Assembly: GCF_032854445.1 (NCBI RefSeq)
Contig: NC_088299.1
Location: 6,547,001-6,611,000, forward strand
Length of the DNA: 64,000 nucleotides
DNA from: Liolophura sinensis
Lineage: Eukaryota; Mollusca; Polyplacophora; Chitonida; Chitonidae
Direction of reading: 5' to 3'
Under the pieces are notes generated by a model. The model was not told the origin of the DNA. It was given only the letters and a program-made list of their open reading frames with translations, and did no database searches. Numbering within the stretch: the stretch's first letter is position 1; each line of letters starts with the position of its first letter. A program made the position numbers and the translations under genes. Below are positions 1 through 13,018 of the stretch, piece by piece.

Positions 1-944
1 CAAAGTGCATTTTTAGAGGCGAATAAATGTCATATTTGGTGCTGAAACCTACACTGTTCCAGCAGGATATCATAAAACCTTCTGAACCATCAATAAAACA
101 CTTTTCTAGAATCATCAGAATTCTCAGAATACAGTCAAATGAGCAAAGTTAGTCATGGACGAAATTTTAGGTCATTAAAGGTATTCCAAAAAGTATATTG
201 AAACATACTAAATTAATAGTTAATAATATTAACATAATACATGTACCTGTATGTAAATCCAACACCATAAATCCAACATTATTAATCAAATGCCTTTTAC
301 ACTAAAAGGTCATCAAGTGTATACATCTTCAATGTGCCACCCACGCACATAAACACAAGTGTTGTTAATAAAGTTAGATTTACCCAGGTAAATATGTGTA
401 TATCTGCTTTAACAAAGTTATGAAGTTCTATTCAGGTGTGATTACATGTACAAGCGCTAAGTAGCTATAGTTCTCAGGCTTATACATTTACAAACATCAT
501 TACTCATATGCTTTAAGCATCTTGATTACAGGTAAGATAACTTACCTGTGAGGAATAATATACTACATGTATGTGTCTGAATGTCAGGTTACAACTATCA
601 GACAAGGACTTGTAAAGGTCAATCCTGAGCGGCTGAATGTTAATTAATGCCAAGACACATCTGGAGCTAAAATATTGTTATTGGCCTTACAATTAGATAC
701 AACAAATTTTGCATGTAACCAAGGTAAAAAACAACTTCACTTAAGTTATAAATTAGGATGTTCTGTTCAGCACATTTGCCAAGCAGCTATTAAAAGCACC
801 TGTTTTATATCAATTAGAGACTGATCAATTAATTGATCGGGGTTTAATAATGTCATGAGTCAAGAATGTTTCGCTCTATTACACATGGCTGTCAGGTTCA
901 TGGGTGGAGGAGGCGAGCACCCAGAGGAAGCCACAGACTGTCCC
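1..944. other. AT-rich non-coding DNA
   Basis: No supported exon, RNA gene or mobile element is visible. The stretch is AT-rich with scattered ACATGTA motifs. It lies downstream of the minus-strand spire exon, so it is probably intronic sequence of that gene, but this is inference from position alone. Confidence 0.4.
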
Positions 945-2330
945 TATGTACCTGTCAAACATCAGTTTTACCGCATTCAAGTCTGCGACCTCACTGGCCA
1001 TGGCCTGATGATTGCAGCTAGTCATCAGTTTTACCACTTTCAAGCCTTCGACCTCACTGGTCAATGGCCTGATGATTGCAGGAAGACATCAGTTTTACCA
1101 CATTCAAGCCTGCAACCTCACTGGTCAATGGCCTGATGATTGCAGCAAAACATCAGTTTTACCACATTCAAGCCTGCGACCTCACTGGTCAAGGGCCTGA
1201 TGATTGCAGCAAGTCACCAGTTTTACCACATTCAAGTCTGCGACCTCACTGGCCATGGCCTGATGATTGCAGCAAGACATCAGTTTTACCACACTCAAGC
1301 CTAAAACCTCACTGGTCAATGGCCTGATGATTGCAGCAAGACATCAGTTTTACCACATTCAAGCCTACAACCTCACTGGTCAATGGCCTGATGATTGCAG
1401 CAAGACATCAGTTTTACCACATTCAAGCCTGCGACCTCACTGGTCAAGGGCCTGATGATTGCAGCAAGTCACCAGTTTTACCACATTCAAGTCTGCGACC
1501 TCACTGGCCATGGCCTGATGATTGCAGCAAGACATCAGTTTTACCACACTCAAGCCTAAAACCTCACTGGTCAATGGCCTGATGATTGCAGCAAGACATC
1601 AGTTTTACCACATTCAAGCCTACAACCTCACTGGTCAATGGCCTGATGATTGCAGCAAGACATCAGTTTTACCACACTCAAGCCTACAACCTCACTGGTC
1701 AATGGCCTGATGATTGCAGCTAGTCATCAGTTTTACCACATTCAAGCCTGCGACCTCACTGGTCACGGCCTGATGATTGCAGCTAGTCATCAGTTTTACC
1801 ACATTCAAGCCTGCGACCTCACTGGTCACGGCCTGATGATTGCAGCTAGTCATCAGTTTTACCACATTCAAGCCTGCGACCTCACTGGTCACGGCCTGAT
1901 GATTGCAGCAAGACATCAGTTTTACCACATTCAAGCCTGCGACCTCACTGGTCAAGGGCCTGGTGATTGCAGCTAGTCATCAGTTTTACCACATTCAAGC
2001 CTGCGACCTCACTGGCCATGGCCTGGTGATTGCAGCAAAACATCAGTTTTACCACATTCAAGCCTACAACCTCACTGGTAAGGGCCTGATGATTGCAGCA
2101 AGACATCAGTTTTACCACACTCAAGCCTACAACCTCACTGGTCAATGGCCTGATGATTGCAGCAAGACATCAGTTTTACCACATTCAAGCCTGCAACCTC
2201 ACTGGTAAGGGCCTGATGATTGCAGCAAGACATCAGTTTTACCACATTCAAGCCTGCGACCTCACTGGTCAAGGGCCTGATGATTGCAACTAGTCATCAG
2301 TTTTACCACATTCAACCTCACTGATGACTA
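945..2330. repeat. 64-bp minisatellite, about 21 copies
   Basis: About 21 head-to-tail copies of a 64-bp unit that begins CCTGATGATTGCAGC and contains CAGTTTTACCACATTCAAGC and CTCACTGGTCA. Copies differ at a few sites (GCAAGACAT versus GCTAGTCAT; TGCGACC versus TACAACC). A block of four units (about 255 bp) recurs in direct succession around 1076-1582, so there is higher-order structure. Because 64 is not a multiple of 3 and frames stay open on both strands, the open frames here are by-products and not genes. It sits in the presumed first intron of the spire-like gene. Confidence 0.95.
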
Positions 2331-3785
2331 CGTTTTACCACATGACTTACATGTGTCGGAGTTGGTAAGGCACCTATCATCATTAAAGAGAACGTGACGC
2401 CCTGGTCATTTTAATGGACTGGATGCCATTCTGATATAAACATTCATAACAGACAAACCCCAAAATAGTTGCATTTTAATATCCCAGCTACAGGCCCCTA
2501 TATAAAAAAAAAATAATACTTGCTAGCTGATACAATTGTTTGCTTGTTTCTTGTTTGTTTTGTTTTTCATAACCTTGTTTTCATATTCTGTGTTTATTTA
2601 TGCTTAAATGACAACCAGAATTACAAATATAAAAAAAACAGAGGCAGTGTTTTCTATGCAAACTGACTGTAACTCCACGACAAATCAACCAATGGGTACT
2701 TGTTCTTCTCAACAAGAAGAGAGATGTACTGATAAATTATTTGTGCATTAATAACTTTGTTAATTGTGACTCCCAGTATATTAAATGCTGAGTGTAAACA
2801 TATATGTAAATAATATTACAGAAACACTTGTGCATGATGACATCTTAAAAGTTTATATGCAAACAATAACGTGTTACAAGGATGTTTTAACTAGTTATCT
2901 AAGCCAAAGGCCCAGCACTTCTTGTCCAAATTAAGATTTCTTGATCCAGACAACAAAAAAACCCCCAAAATTTACTTGTGTGTGGCTAACCACAACTAGA
3001 ATTGCTTAGTCTGGAACACTTGATCCATGGATTCAGCTTATTTAAATTTGGGCAACAAAAAATCCAGAAACAAATGAGCCGGTCACAACATTTCTCTCGT
3101 CTGTAGGCAATCTGGAAGTCTGAGATCCTTGTCGTTTACATCAACCAATCAACGTCTGTGGAAATGTCATGTGAGTACACATACAAAATGGAAGATGAGA
3201 CAAAATTTTTTGGGGTCACAGGACCTTGAACGTATCATGTCAGCATTTTTTTCTGCTGGAATCCTGAAAAAAATGGACAACAAATTTGGCTTGTGTGTGG
3301 GTAACCGATATTCAGGATCACCTGACACCGGGAATTGAAAATCTGATTTCTGACAACAAAAGTTGTCTGTGCCCGGCTTTATACATGGTGAATTACACTT
3401 ACATGTACTTACATTTACATGTTCATGTACAACTGTACATACATGTACAGACAATAACAAGCACTTAAGAGAGGATGTCATTGCAGACTTACAAGTAGGC
3501 CTTCCACAGAGGCAGGGTCATTTAAATGTAAGTTGAGTAACTTCAGTTGAGATGACAATTAACAATCAGGCATCAAGAAATGCCATGAGATTTCAGCAAA
3601 TCTGCTGTTTTGTTAAGCTTTAAATTACATGAAGTACAGATTTAATCAAAATTTCACAACAGGTTTATCTCTTTAATTAAGTTTCACATTTTTTTCTCAT
3701 CTTTTCCTTGTATCTCAATCTCCAATATTTATTTCATCAGAATAGGGTGTTTCAACAGCACTAAGGTACCCCCTGGCTTAACCAA
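2331..3785. other. Non-coding DNA, no feature recognised
   Basis: AT-rich sequence with short homopolymers. The open frames near 3129-3481 show no recognisable domain, and part of them overlaps ACATGTACA-type low-complexity sequence. Nothing else is supported. Confidence 0.4.
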
Positions 3786-4200
3786 CATGTACATGTATCT
3801 TCACCGAATACATGTAAATGTACTTTCACAGAATACATGTACACGCAATCTTCATAGAATACAGGAATACATGTACATGTATCTTCACAGAATACATGTA
3901 CATGTAATCTTCACAGAATACAAGAATACATATACATGTACATGTATCTTCACAGAATACATGTACATGTATCTTCACAGAATACATGTACATTTATCTT
4001 CACAGAATACATGTACATGTATCTTCACAGAATACATGTTCATGTACATGTATCTTCACAGAATACATGTTCATGTACATGTATCCTCACAGAATACATG
4101 TACATGTACATGTATCCTCACAGAATACATGTTCATGTTCATGTATCCTCACAGAATACATGTACATGTTCATGTATCCTCACAGAATACATGTTCATAG
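3786..4200. repeat. ACATGTACATGTATC-TTCACAGAAT tandem repeat
   Basis: Roughly 15 units of about 25 bp built from the palindromic ACATGTACATGT motif followed by ATCTTCACAGAAT. In the 3' half the unit gains a TTCATG step (about 31 bp) and changes to ATCCTCACAGAAT. This gradient of variants indicates local expansion of neighbouring units. The palindromes give inverted-repeat potential on both strands. Open frames over it read as Tyr/His/Val-rich low complexity and are not genes. Confidence 0.9.
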
Positions 4201-7200
4201 GCCCAGGCAGACTTTACATGTATACATACATGTATACCAGATCCATGTACTATATACATGTACATAATGGCAGCCTCAAAGTGACAAGGAAACCAGATAC
4301 CACCACATGTGAATGTAAATGTACCATTAAACCCAAGCTTTATCTACCAGGGCAGGAGTAAATTTTAGATCCTGCACAGTGTTAGGCCTCAGAGTCTGAT
4401 CAAACTGGCTGTCATTATCAATCACTAGAGATAAACGCAGCTATTTCTACTGCCTGAATGAATATATAACTTTATTACATGTATATGTGTGCCTTTTTTG
4501 ATGATTGTATGTGAATGTCTTGTACGTGTAGCATAATTTGTCTTTAAAATTCTTTTCAGCCCACCATAAGTTCTTATTATTTATAAAAGTTACAAAAAAA
4601 TTTGTTTTACAAATTTTTGTGAAAGTGGGCAGCCATGTATGTGTATCATGTATGCAAATTTATATATGTGGTACATACAGATAAAGGTCCACACTAAATA
4701 AACAAAAAATAAATGAAGGACATAAAAGCATCACCGCAGGAGTTAAAAATTGGCAGTTATTTGGTGCTGTACAGTGAATGCACACGCATCTCCTGACTGA
4801 AATGCTCAGTCTATAATGGCAATGGGTCAATGTGTCAGTATGTACCTGCTGGCTCAGAGTAAGTACATGTATATGTATATGTAAGGTGCGACGGGATACA
4901 TTGTCTTTTTGACATAGTGTTTCAGTGAGGCAGCACTACAATGTCAGCATTAAAATGGCACTCCTGCCACAAGGTGATACACTGGTGATGTGATCCTAAT
5001 TCTTTTGAAAATGATGTTGCAGAGAGTAAACAAACAACTGTTATAGCAGGCCAGCTCAGTTTGTAGAAACATATGTACAATGTATATTCTGGGTGTCGAT
5101 TTAAAAACTGCTTGCAAGGGATCTATATGTGATCTGCATACCTGTTACTGTATGACGCAGCAAACAACAGAAGCAGGTGTTGCATACAATTCAATGCATC
5201 TTTTATACCTTTATGCATACAAGTCCAATATCATATTTACATAGATTTATGTGTCAGGAATACATCCACATAATTTTGCACACAAATGTATTCAGATGGC
5301 TTTAATAATGTACATCAGACATTGACTACAGCATGCCTTCACTATCAGTCCTTCAATAAACAAGACATAAAATAACTGTCAAACATTTTTTCTTTTATAA
5401 CACAGTATATTAATACAATTAACATACATCTATCTCCACCTGTTAGTTCAGCATACACCAATTATCTGGTCGGACCAGCATAAAATTATCCTCCCACACA
5501 TAGAAACATATGTCGTAAATTTTTATGGGCAGAATGCAATCTCAATTATCATACATCTATGCAGTATAGCAAATGTTTACCATTCACAATGTGAAGTTTG
5601 CACATGTTTTGTCCCTGCCATAAAGCAAATGTGGACTCGTCACTCCCATAATAAACATGGGCAACTTTAACATGCATGATCAGTGTTTTATCATTACATG
5701 TAGATTTAATAAAATGGTTACAGGTGTACAGAACGTTCAGAAACTTTGCCTGCAGGCATACGTTACAATACACAGTAGATCTTGCAGATAGATCCTGTGT
5801 CCAACAGTGTTTTCTTTAGCAGGTGCAGAGTTGGTCGTCATTGCAAGTTGATACCGTCTCATTGTTTACTTACTGTATCTATGCTACGCCTATGCCCTTT
5901 TCTACAATGCCTTACTTCATAATAGAGCCCTGGTTGAGCAAGGCACAAATAAAAGGTCTGGCAATCAGCATGTGGGCGCCTGCCTTTTCTGCCCATTAAA
6001 ACGCCGACAAGACTGTCAAATACTATAACTACACTCTCTATAAAGATTACTTATTTTCAGTGCAGTTTTGTGTGAATCAATGGAACTTGTCCCACCCCAG
6101 TAATGCAACTAGCCCCAGCACAGGGGGACTTCATCAAGGTTCCTGCATTTAATGGTTAGACACCAGCATACATACATGTAGCTGAAATAAATAGAGTGGG
6201 TGACCTCCTTTGAAGGTAGCCCCAGGGAATGTAACACATTCCCCAGTTTATCTATCTCAATCACTCAAAAACTGGGTGTATTTCCATGTATGTCTGATAC
6301 AACTGATTCTGTGTCACATGCATGGCTGGCTCTGTTTATACTACTTGCACTCGATTATTTAAAAAACCAGTACTATGTAAACTCATTAAAAGCATAACCA
6401 TTCATTCATTCATTAAGAGTATAAACTGGAACTTACAGATTTAATTTACACTTCCAAGACAGCTCTTGTCTATTTTCTTCTCCTAAGTAATATTTAAGTC
6501 CATGACTGTAATCCTATGCAGTTCAGACAAATCTAGACATCGGTGATTTCTATCACAATCCAATAGGGAATATTTCCGTAATTAGATGAAAGGAAATTAA
6601 ATTCATGGTAGAATAAGCACTTTATTATAGAGCTACACGTATATAATTCTTGGTGTGAAAATGCCCCCGTACATATTTATACTGAAAAAATATAAAAAAT
6701 AAAATCTATATAAAAATGGAAGCATCAGAACTACACAGCAAGCATATCATGGCAGGGTGTTCAAAAAGGGCGGGTAACAGGGTTCAGACAGCTGTCTACT
6801 GCTGTCCCCATAGCCTTCTACTTTGGATATTCTGATCTTTTAAACCAACAGTAACTGTGACATAATTACTTTCATTTCAGCCGCCTACTTTGGACCTCTG
6901 ATCTCCTCCTCTAATTCTAAATGAAAACCCTGCATGGCAATCTTGTGATTCATTCATTGACAAAATTACCAACATCTACTATTGTATATCTTACAACCAT
7001 ACACTGTAAGCATGTAACGTCTCATGAAATGCTCCACCAACCATATAAAGCTATTTGAAGTTCACAGTATACCCACATGCATGGATAGTATTTAATATTA
7101 ACCTATCCAGCCTGAGAGTACATGTGTACAGCTGTATGCATGTGAATCTCTTTAATATTACTTTATTACCGAATACCTGGGAACATCAAATAATACACAC

Positions 7201-8820
7201 CACATATCTAGTGTATTGGTAATGTTTATATTTATTTATTAGAAACTATTTCTCTGAATGGTGTTTGATGACAAACTTAATCTTCGCGTAAATTATGATT
7301 CATAATATAAAAAAACTAAAATTTTAACTAGAGAGATATTTTCTGGTATCATTTTGCACTAATAATGTAAATATAGCTATTTATATATGTGTTCAGTTGT
7401 GAGCAAAAATGTACATACTTTTACCAGTAACTTTTAAAATCCATCAACAGAAAATGTGTTTCGTTCTGGTGACTAGGTGACCTTAATAATTCTCAACACA
7501 CATAAAAAAACATTGAATAAATAAATAATAATAATAATTCAATAGTTAATAAATAAGAATAATATAACTTCAGGAGTACATGTAAAAGTACTCCTGCATA
7601 GTCTGTTAACAAAATGTAAGAGAAATGCTTGTACTAAGTTGTTTTCACAATGGCTTTTAAACTTAATTGCCAGAATTATTGCTCAACCTTAATACTACTG
7701 GAGGCCCACATGCCTGGGGTGGTGATAAAGAGGGTGTGGAAGATCGGTGGGGGGGTGAGGTCTTTTAACAAATCTTAGGTTCCCACCATCTGCCCTGGCC
7801 CTGCTGTAGCTTCCTGTCTAAACATGGGTCTATCATGTCTATATATTCTCCTTAACTCATGCAGAGGACATTTCCTAGACACCTACATAGATGGCTGAGT
7901 TTAGGGAGCACTCTCTCCCCCCCCCCCACCCCCCCACGACTGCAAACTGCTGTTAAGGCCTTAAGCTGTGCAGACGCTCCTTTTCTTAAATCTTAAAGGG
8001 ACATGCAGGTATGTATATCAAAGAGACAGCCAAAACAGAGACCCCTTTCAAGGTTACAAGAGAATTACCTCAACAAAAGGGTTGACTGTGTCCATTCACG
8101 GTCATAGCTGCTGAGCATGGGACAATGTCTTGCTATCTAGTGTATGTTGGTAACTCACATAACATTTGACTTCTTGTTAATACAGTTGAATTTTTTCCCC
8201 TTTTTTGTTTCCTGCATTTGTAAAGAAGATGCATTCTGACTGGTGTTATTAACAAAATAATTGCAAACATCCCTTTTTATGTACAATAGTTATATTTATC
8301 CAAGTTTGCTATATTGCGACTTTTTTTTCAAGCTCATGAATAGCAATGCAAAAATCAAACTTTGATGGAGAACAACACAATTAACACAAACCAGATGACA
8401 CATGGAAATGTCGGAGCAACCTGATCAAAGCAGTCTTGATAGGGGAAAACTTTTGTTTTTCTGCTTAGAGATTTAGGCCTAAGCCATGTTTTGTCTTTTT
8501 TCCCCTCGTTAATGTGGTAATTTTAGATGACAGTTAGACTGTGGTTTGTTTCAGTTTTCTCAACCTAAGAGCCCTCAGCACTGGGTTGTTGTTGTCACAA
8601 CATACCATAACGCCCATTCCAACCCTCTGGAAAAGAAAACTGCACAAGTGGCCACAAATGCCCAAAACTAAATAAGTAATGAGATCGCTAAATAATCAAT
8701 TACCTCGTCAGGCCATAGCCTCATAACGATAGCTCAGCAACATTTGTCTTTAGGCTGAGCTCTGAGAATGTAAGAACAAATATTTGGTTAGGTAATTTAA
8801 AATTAAAAAGATATATTTAC
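4201..8820. other. Presumed spire intron 1, no exon recognised
   Basis: The stretch holds simple-sequence tracts (for example an A/T-rich stretch near 7500-7570 and a C-run near 7917-7935) but no recognisable exon, tRNA or SINE. Its right edge is the splice donor of the spire-like exon, so on the minus strand this is the start of an intron. Where that intron ends cannot be seen in the window. Confidence 0.4.
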
Positions 8821-9106
8821 CGTTTGTTGTTGATCTGTCTGGATGGGCTTTTCCAGAGCCGGAGCTCTCCACGGCGACAGTGCCGTCCCGGCATATGCGT
8901 AAAGCCCTCCCTCCATCCCGGCAGAAATCAGCATATTCCTGCTCAGAAACACCACGAATAAAACACTGCGTACACTGATAACACACTGCCCATGCCTGCT
9001 CTTCGTTAATGGGACTGTTAAACACCCTCACAACATCTGTCAGCGAGAAATCGTCGATTTCGTCCCCCCGTAATCCAACCGACGTTGCCTGGCCGCCTAA
9101 CGCCAT
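8821..9106 (-). CDS. spire: Spire-like actin nucleator, first coding exon (KIND domain start)
   Basis: This exon encodes about 95 residues starting at the ATG at 9104-9106, which has a good Kozak context (ACATGG). The motif PINEEQAWAVCYQC near residues 31-44 is characteristic of the KIND domain of Spire proteins, preceded by LTDVVRVF and followed by CRDGTVAVESSG. KIND of Spire binds formins, and the following WH2 repeats nucleate actin on vesicles. Only the KIND start is here. The minus strand runs into AACG|GTAAAT, a plausible splice donor at 8821/8820, leaving phase 1. The rest of the gene must lie to the left, and no further exon is visible in the remaining 8.8 kb, so the first intron is long. 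An upstream ATG at 9166 is in frame but has weaker context and adds residues of no evident homology. Other KIND proteins (PTPN13, FRMPD2) fit less well. Identification rests on recalled family motifs. Confidence 0.75.
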
Positions 9107-10785
9107 GTTTTTGCTGCATTGAAAATGTGCGCGCTGAGTCTTATTAGGAAGGGAGGTAACTCTCAACGACTTTCGTTAATTCTCCCACAAGGACTTCTGG
9201 CTTTGTATAGCATACAGGCACCTCAAACTGACGCAGTGGGGCGTAAATAAATCTGCCGGAGGCGTTAAAATAATCACCCTTGATGTCGCGTTCCCTTTCA
9301 CCTGTCAAGGTAAATCTTGTTATCGCATAGTCTTTGTAATAAAACAAAGCATTCCGATTTACAGTGCTAAGTGCCTCTATATAACTGTGGTAACTTCGTA
9401 GAGCTATACACGGGGCCTGCATACATTCCCATGTAGCCTACGTCTAGCCGTGGCTGAGTTGAGAAAAATTGCAGAGTATTGGCTACAAAAGCAAGCATCA
9501 GTTGCCATGGGTCAGAGGGAAAAAATCAACAATTCACGAAGTAACATTTACAATTTGAAAGAAATTGCCGACTTGAGAGGTAGTGTAAAAGTTACCCTAC
9601 CTGTATCGCTAATAACTTTCATACACCCAGCCACAGGTACCGGGTACATTTTCTTTCTAATGTTACTAACGAGTTAACTCCAGGACAGTTTTTAGTTCTG
9701 GAAGTGTCATTTTTTGTGGGTATAAAGTCAACCTTTGGCCCCATGCAGAACATCTATGTCAGTCCAAAAACTCGTAAGTATATACACGCCAGTAATGTGG
9801 CTAATGAGCTGAGGAAAGTGAAGGAGCAGCGACCGCGTAGGCTAATACTCTAGTGACAAATCTTCTCTTTTACAATAAAGTCTGCTGTGATGTGTCTGTT
9901 TGGGCTGCCGTACATTTTCCCGTGGATAAACAACTCTCCCTTGATTAAATTCCCAGACTCCAAAAAATAATCTGTTAATTTTGTCTGTATGAGTGATGCT
10001 ATAAGGTATGCTGCAAGCATATTATTGCAGGAGAGTATGCCGTAAAATATACATGATTCAACATGAAGATTCTATTAGGCTAGACGTAAAGGACGTTATG
10101 TTGAATATGACAGAATATTGTGTCATAATAACAGAATATATTCTAATATCACTTAGAAAACAGATTTTCTGTTTATATTAACAGACTGGTTTTTTTAGTG
10201 CAGCCAGTTTCTTAGTTAGATGTAGGCCCTATATAGGCAAGATGTATAGATATTCGTCTTTGTTGTTGTTGTTGTTTTCGCAGCCAGTTAAAGGTAATGT
10301 AAAGATTGGCCAGGTTCTTGAGACATTGAATTTGAATAGTTTTGCACACTTACAGCTGTAAGTGTAAATCAGACAAATCGGAGTAAATCGGGATTTCGAA
10401 CCCGGATACTGCCAGCTCGGTTACGGGCATCAATTTATTATATGAGATTTGTTTGTTACGGTTATCTGGCTAAGTTCGCAGAAACAGATGGATATTCCTG
10501 TAAAAAAAAAAAACAAAAAAAAAAAAAAAACACGCGAGTCAAATGCTCGCAATTCTACAAGAATGCACATTTTTAGCAGATGCAGAGCATAGGCTCACAC
10601 ATTTTAACCAAATAGATCTGCAAACGAGCAAGGGATAGGCGTATATAGAGCTAGAAGGTAAGGCTGGAATGCATATAAATAAAAGGAATCACACATATGT
10701 ATATAGATATGTACGCCCTGCACGTACATGTATGTCAAAGTGACATTCAGTGCATTGGTTATACGTGTATAAATCAATTGTTTCA
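9107..10785. other. Spire 5' flank and intergenic DNA
   Basis: This contains the presumed promoter and 5' UTR of the spire-like gene, though no TATA box is convincing. A plus-strand frame from 9450 to 9677 ends near a possible donor but opens with GTG and has no recognisable domain, so it is not called. A (TTG)n tract lies near 10260-10275. A hairpin with TTCGAA loop near 10390-10410 resembles a tRNA T-arm, but no other tRNA part is visible. A-rich tract at 10501-10530. Confidence 0.35.
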
Positions 10786-11049
10786 CGATGGGAGATGGTA
10801 AGCCGATATAGAGCAATGAACCGGGAGTAGTGAGTCCACCACATGCTGGCTTCCTCAGCGGTCGTACGGGATGAAGGTCTGTGGGCAGACCTTCCTCTGC
10901 GGTCGTACGTGGGAAAGTCTTGCAGCAACCTGCAGTTGGTTTCCCACGGGTTCTGCCCTGTTTCCTCCCACCATAATGCTGGCCGCCGTTGTATTAGTGA
11001 AATGTCCTTGGGTACAGCGTAAAACACCAATCAAATAAATAAATAAATG
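10786..11049 (+). mobile_element. SINE-A copy with 9-bp target duplication
   Basis: The 3' half matches the SINE-A body seen repeatedly in the window (CCACCATAATGCTGGCCGCC, then TAAAACACCAATCAAATAAA tail). The flanks carry ATTGTTTCA at 10777-10785 and 11050-11058, a target-site duplication that fixes the ends. The tRNA-related head is diverged and the middle has a partial internal duplication of the GGTCGTACG segment. It is non-autonomous and mobilised in trans by a LINE, judging from the TSD. Confidence 0.85.
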
Positions 11050-11058
11050 ATTGTTTCA

Positions 11059-11539
11059 AGCATTCACTACCTGAAAAGGGTTTTTAGCATACGCCTATAA
11101 AAATAAAGTACTTTACCTGAATGCAGCTCTTTTACAAGTAATTTAATGTTTGTATTGTAACTTTTAGCTTTACAGTACAATGCGTAAACTAATTCTAGTT
11201 TGAAGTCGCAAGTTACAAGTTTAACTGCGTAACGTCTAACTAAAGGTCTCGGCTGTTTAATATGATGGTTCTCAATTACGCTTATATACCCTGGGTTTTT
11301 TAAGGTCGGATATAAATCGTGTTATAATATCGCGACATTGGATATATACGAGCGGTTGCAATCAAAGCGCAATTGCCATAATTGACGATTGATATATCTT
11401 TGTTTCGACACCTAGGCCTATAGACAGTGTGCAGGGCTGCATTAACTGTGATAATGACATCAAACTGTACAAAATATACAGTCAAATGTAATCCGATTTC
11501 AGCAGATATGTGGGAACAACACATGTAGTAAAAGATCCA
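11059..11539. other. Intergenic DNA, nothing recognised
   Basis: AT-rich sequence between two SINE-A copies. No exon, RNA gene or repeat is supported. Confidence 0.35.
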
Positions 11540-11742
11540 ATGCGACCGCTGCTAGTTCCAGTCCAGCTCATGCTGACTTCCTCTCCGGCCGAACGTGTCA
11601 AGGTCTGCCAGCAACCTGCGGATGGTCGTGGGTTTCCCCCGGGCTCTGCCCAGTTTCCTTCCACCATAATGCTGGCCGCCGTCGTATAAGTGAAATATTC
11701 TTGAGTACGGCGCAAAACACCAATCAAATAAATAAATAAATA
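11540..11742 (+). mobile_element. SINE-A copy, head diverged or truncated
   Basis: The body from GTCCAGCTCATGCTG through CCACCATAATGCTGGCCGCC to the (AAAT)n tail at 11725-11742 matches the other SINE-A copies closely. The tRNA-like A-box part is missing or unrecognisable, so the left boundary is approximate. No clear target-site duplication was found. Confidence 0.8.
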
Positions 11743-11802
11743 TCAACATATGTCAATATAACATATACCATGCAATGGTCAATGGTTTACCCCCGGGCAT
11801 CC

Positions 11803-11878
11803 CGGCGTGCCCGGGGGTACGAACCCACGCGGACTACTGTCCATTGGAACTTGAATCCAACGCCCTAACCAATCGGGA
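11803..11878 (-). pseudogene. tRNA-Leu-like remnant, anticodon CAA
   Basis: On the minus strand the D-arm core TGGTTAGGGCGTTGGA is followed by loop TTCAAGT (anticodon CAA), TCCAATGGACAG, a long variable arm and GTGGGTTCGTACCCCC. This is a class II Leu body. The B box has an A-to-T change (GGTTCGTACCC), the D arm is shortened, and the acceptor ends do not pair, so it is a pseudogene. Confidence 0.75.
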
Positions 11879-12643
11879 ATTATCAAATGCTATCCAGTAA
11901 AATGCACACGATTCATTTATTCACAAATAAAATGATTATTTTGTAATGTGCAGGCGATACTTACAGAACTAATTATATTTAAGCTACGCATGGTATAATG
12001 TTAATTGCGGTACTTCCGTAACCCAATGGATATTATCAAATGCTATCCAGTGAATTGCAAGCTATCCATTTACTAACTCAAGTGGCGCAATCTCTGACAA
12101 ACATTTTATCACGCACTTCAAGAGAGGATTTTCTTCTGTTAATAGCTGTAATAATGTTAAACGTTGTCACCATATACCATTTAACACGAGTCATTCTCTT
12201 AATGAGGTGCAAGACGAAGACTTTTTGCAATTTCCAGTTTGGGTTGATTGTCTTTATTAAGTGACCGCGTTTTTGTATCGTCACATCTGCATTATTTCGT
12301 ATGGCCTGTAAGCCTGCTAGAGTTGTCTCCCTTGAACCGCGGGCTAAACGGGGGCACCCAAAGACTTCATAAAATGCAAATAAGTTACATCGGAATGTTC
12401 GGAGCGTACGGGTCTATTTTTTCAATTTACAATTGACAGCTCTCCAGTCTTAAAATGGCTTAGCGAGATAAATGTGTGAGATAAGCATAAAGTCAATACT
12501 TGTTGCGCAACTTCTATAGTATGCGTGGGTAAGTAAGGCCAGATGATGACAGGTCCTATTTTCAACATGTCATCAAGCACAGCTAAATCTTTGAATCTGA
12601 TTGATGATCTGGCTTAAAAAACTTAAAAGAACTTAAAAAAATT

Positions 12644-12712
12644 GTTAGAAGTCGGATTCGAACCCATACCTGGAAAACCAGGTAGCAACAGTACCTGGTC
12701 GCAACGTCATAT
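12644..12712 (-). pseudogene. tRNA-Leu 3' half remnant, close to the CAG type
   Basis: The minus strand reads TGGTTTTCCAGGTATGGG, then the perfect B box GGTTCGAATCC and GACTTCTAAC. The variable arm and T arm match the tRNA-Leu(CAG) array at 30-64 kb, and the left flank shares CTGGCTTAAA with that array's spacer. The 5' half is scrambled. This links the old repeat to the younger array. Confidence 0.7.
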
Positions 12713-12969
12713 ATATTTTTTTTCTTGACAATAACTTATTCCACAGTAATCCCGTCAATACACACATGGTAATATTAGGCTGCGCAATCAGCTCATTTAA
12801 AGATTTTTGAACAAATTAAGTTCCGTCGTTTCCAATATAACGAAGCGCACTTCACATTTGTACCCAGAGTGATTTAAACAAACATTTTGCAGGAACAAAC
12901 TCCCGTCTTAATAACATAACGTTTTATTATTTATTCAATGCAAACCTTGATATGGCTGAAATTATGTTA

Positions 12970-13007
12970 ATGAATCCAACGCATTATAAACCACTCGGCC
13001 ACAATAC
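12970..13007 (-). pseudogene. tRNA-Leu 5' half, broken in the anticodon loop
   Basis: The minus strand reads ATTGTGGCCGAGTGGTTTATAATGCGTTGGATTCA: A box and D arm intact in outline, then the match stops within the anticodon loop and unrelated AT-rich sequence follows. Only the 5' half exists. A SINE-A begins a few bases further right. Confidence 0.65.
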
Positions 13008-13018
13008 CCCGATACGTA

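Noticed and set aside
855-2293. Overlapping open frames of 60-108 codons on both strands
   Set aside because: They are read-through of the 64-bp minisatellite. Frames cycle because the unit is not divisible by 3 and no domain is present.
945-2330. CRISPR-like array
   Set aside because: Repeats are directly adjacent without unique spacers, and the context is an animal genome.
3787-4361. His/Tyr/Val-rich frames of up to 141 codons
   Set aside because: They follow the ACATGTACATGT tandem repeat in several frames at once; low complexity, no splice or start context.
9450-9677. Plus-strand frame opposite spire (AELRKIAEYWLQKQASV)
   Set aside because: It opens with GTG, has no in-frame ATG with good context at its start and no recognisable domain. 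A divergent first exon cannot be excluded, but support is too weak.
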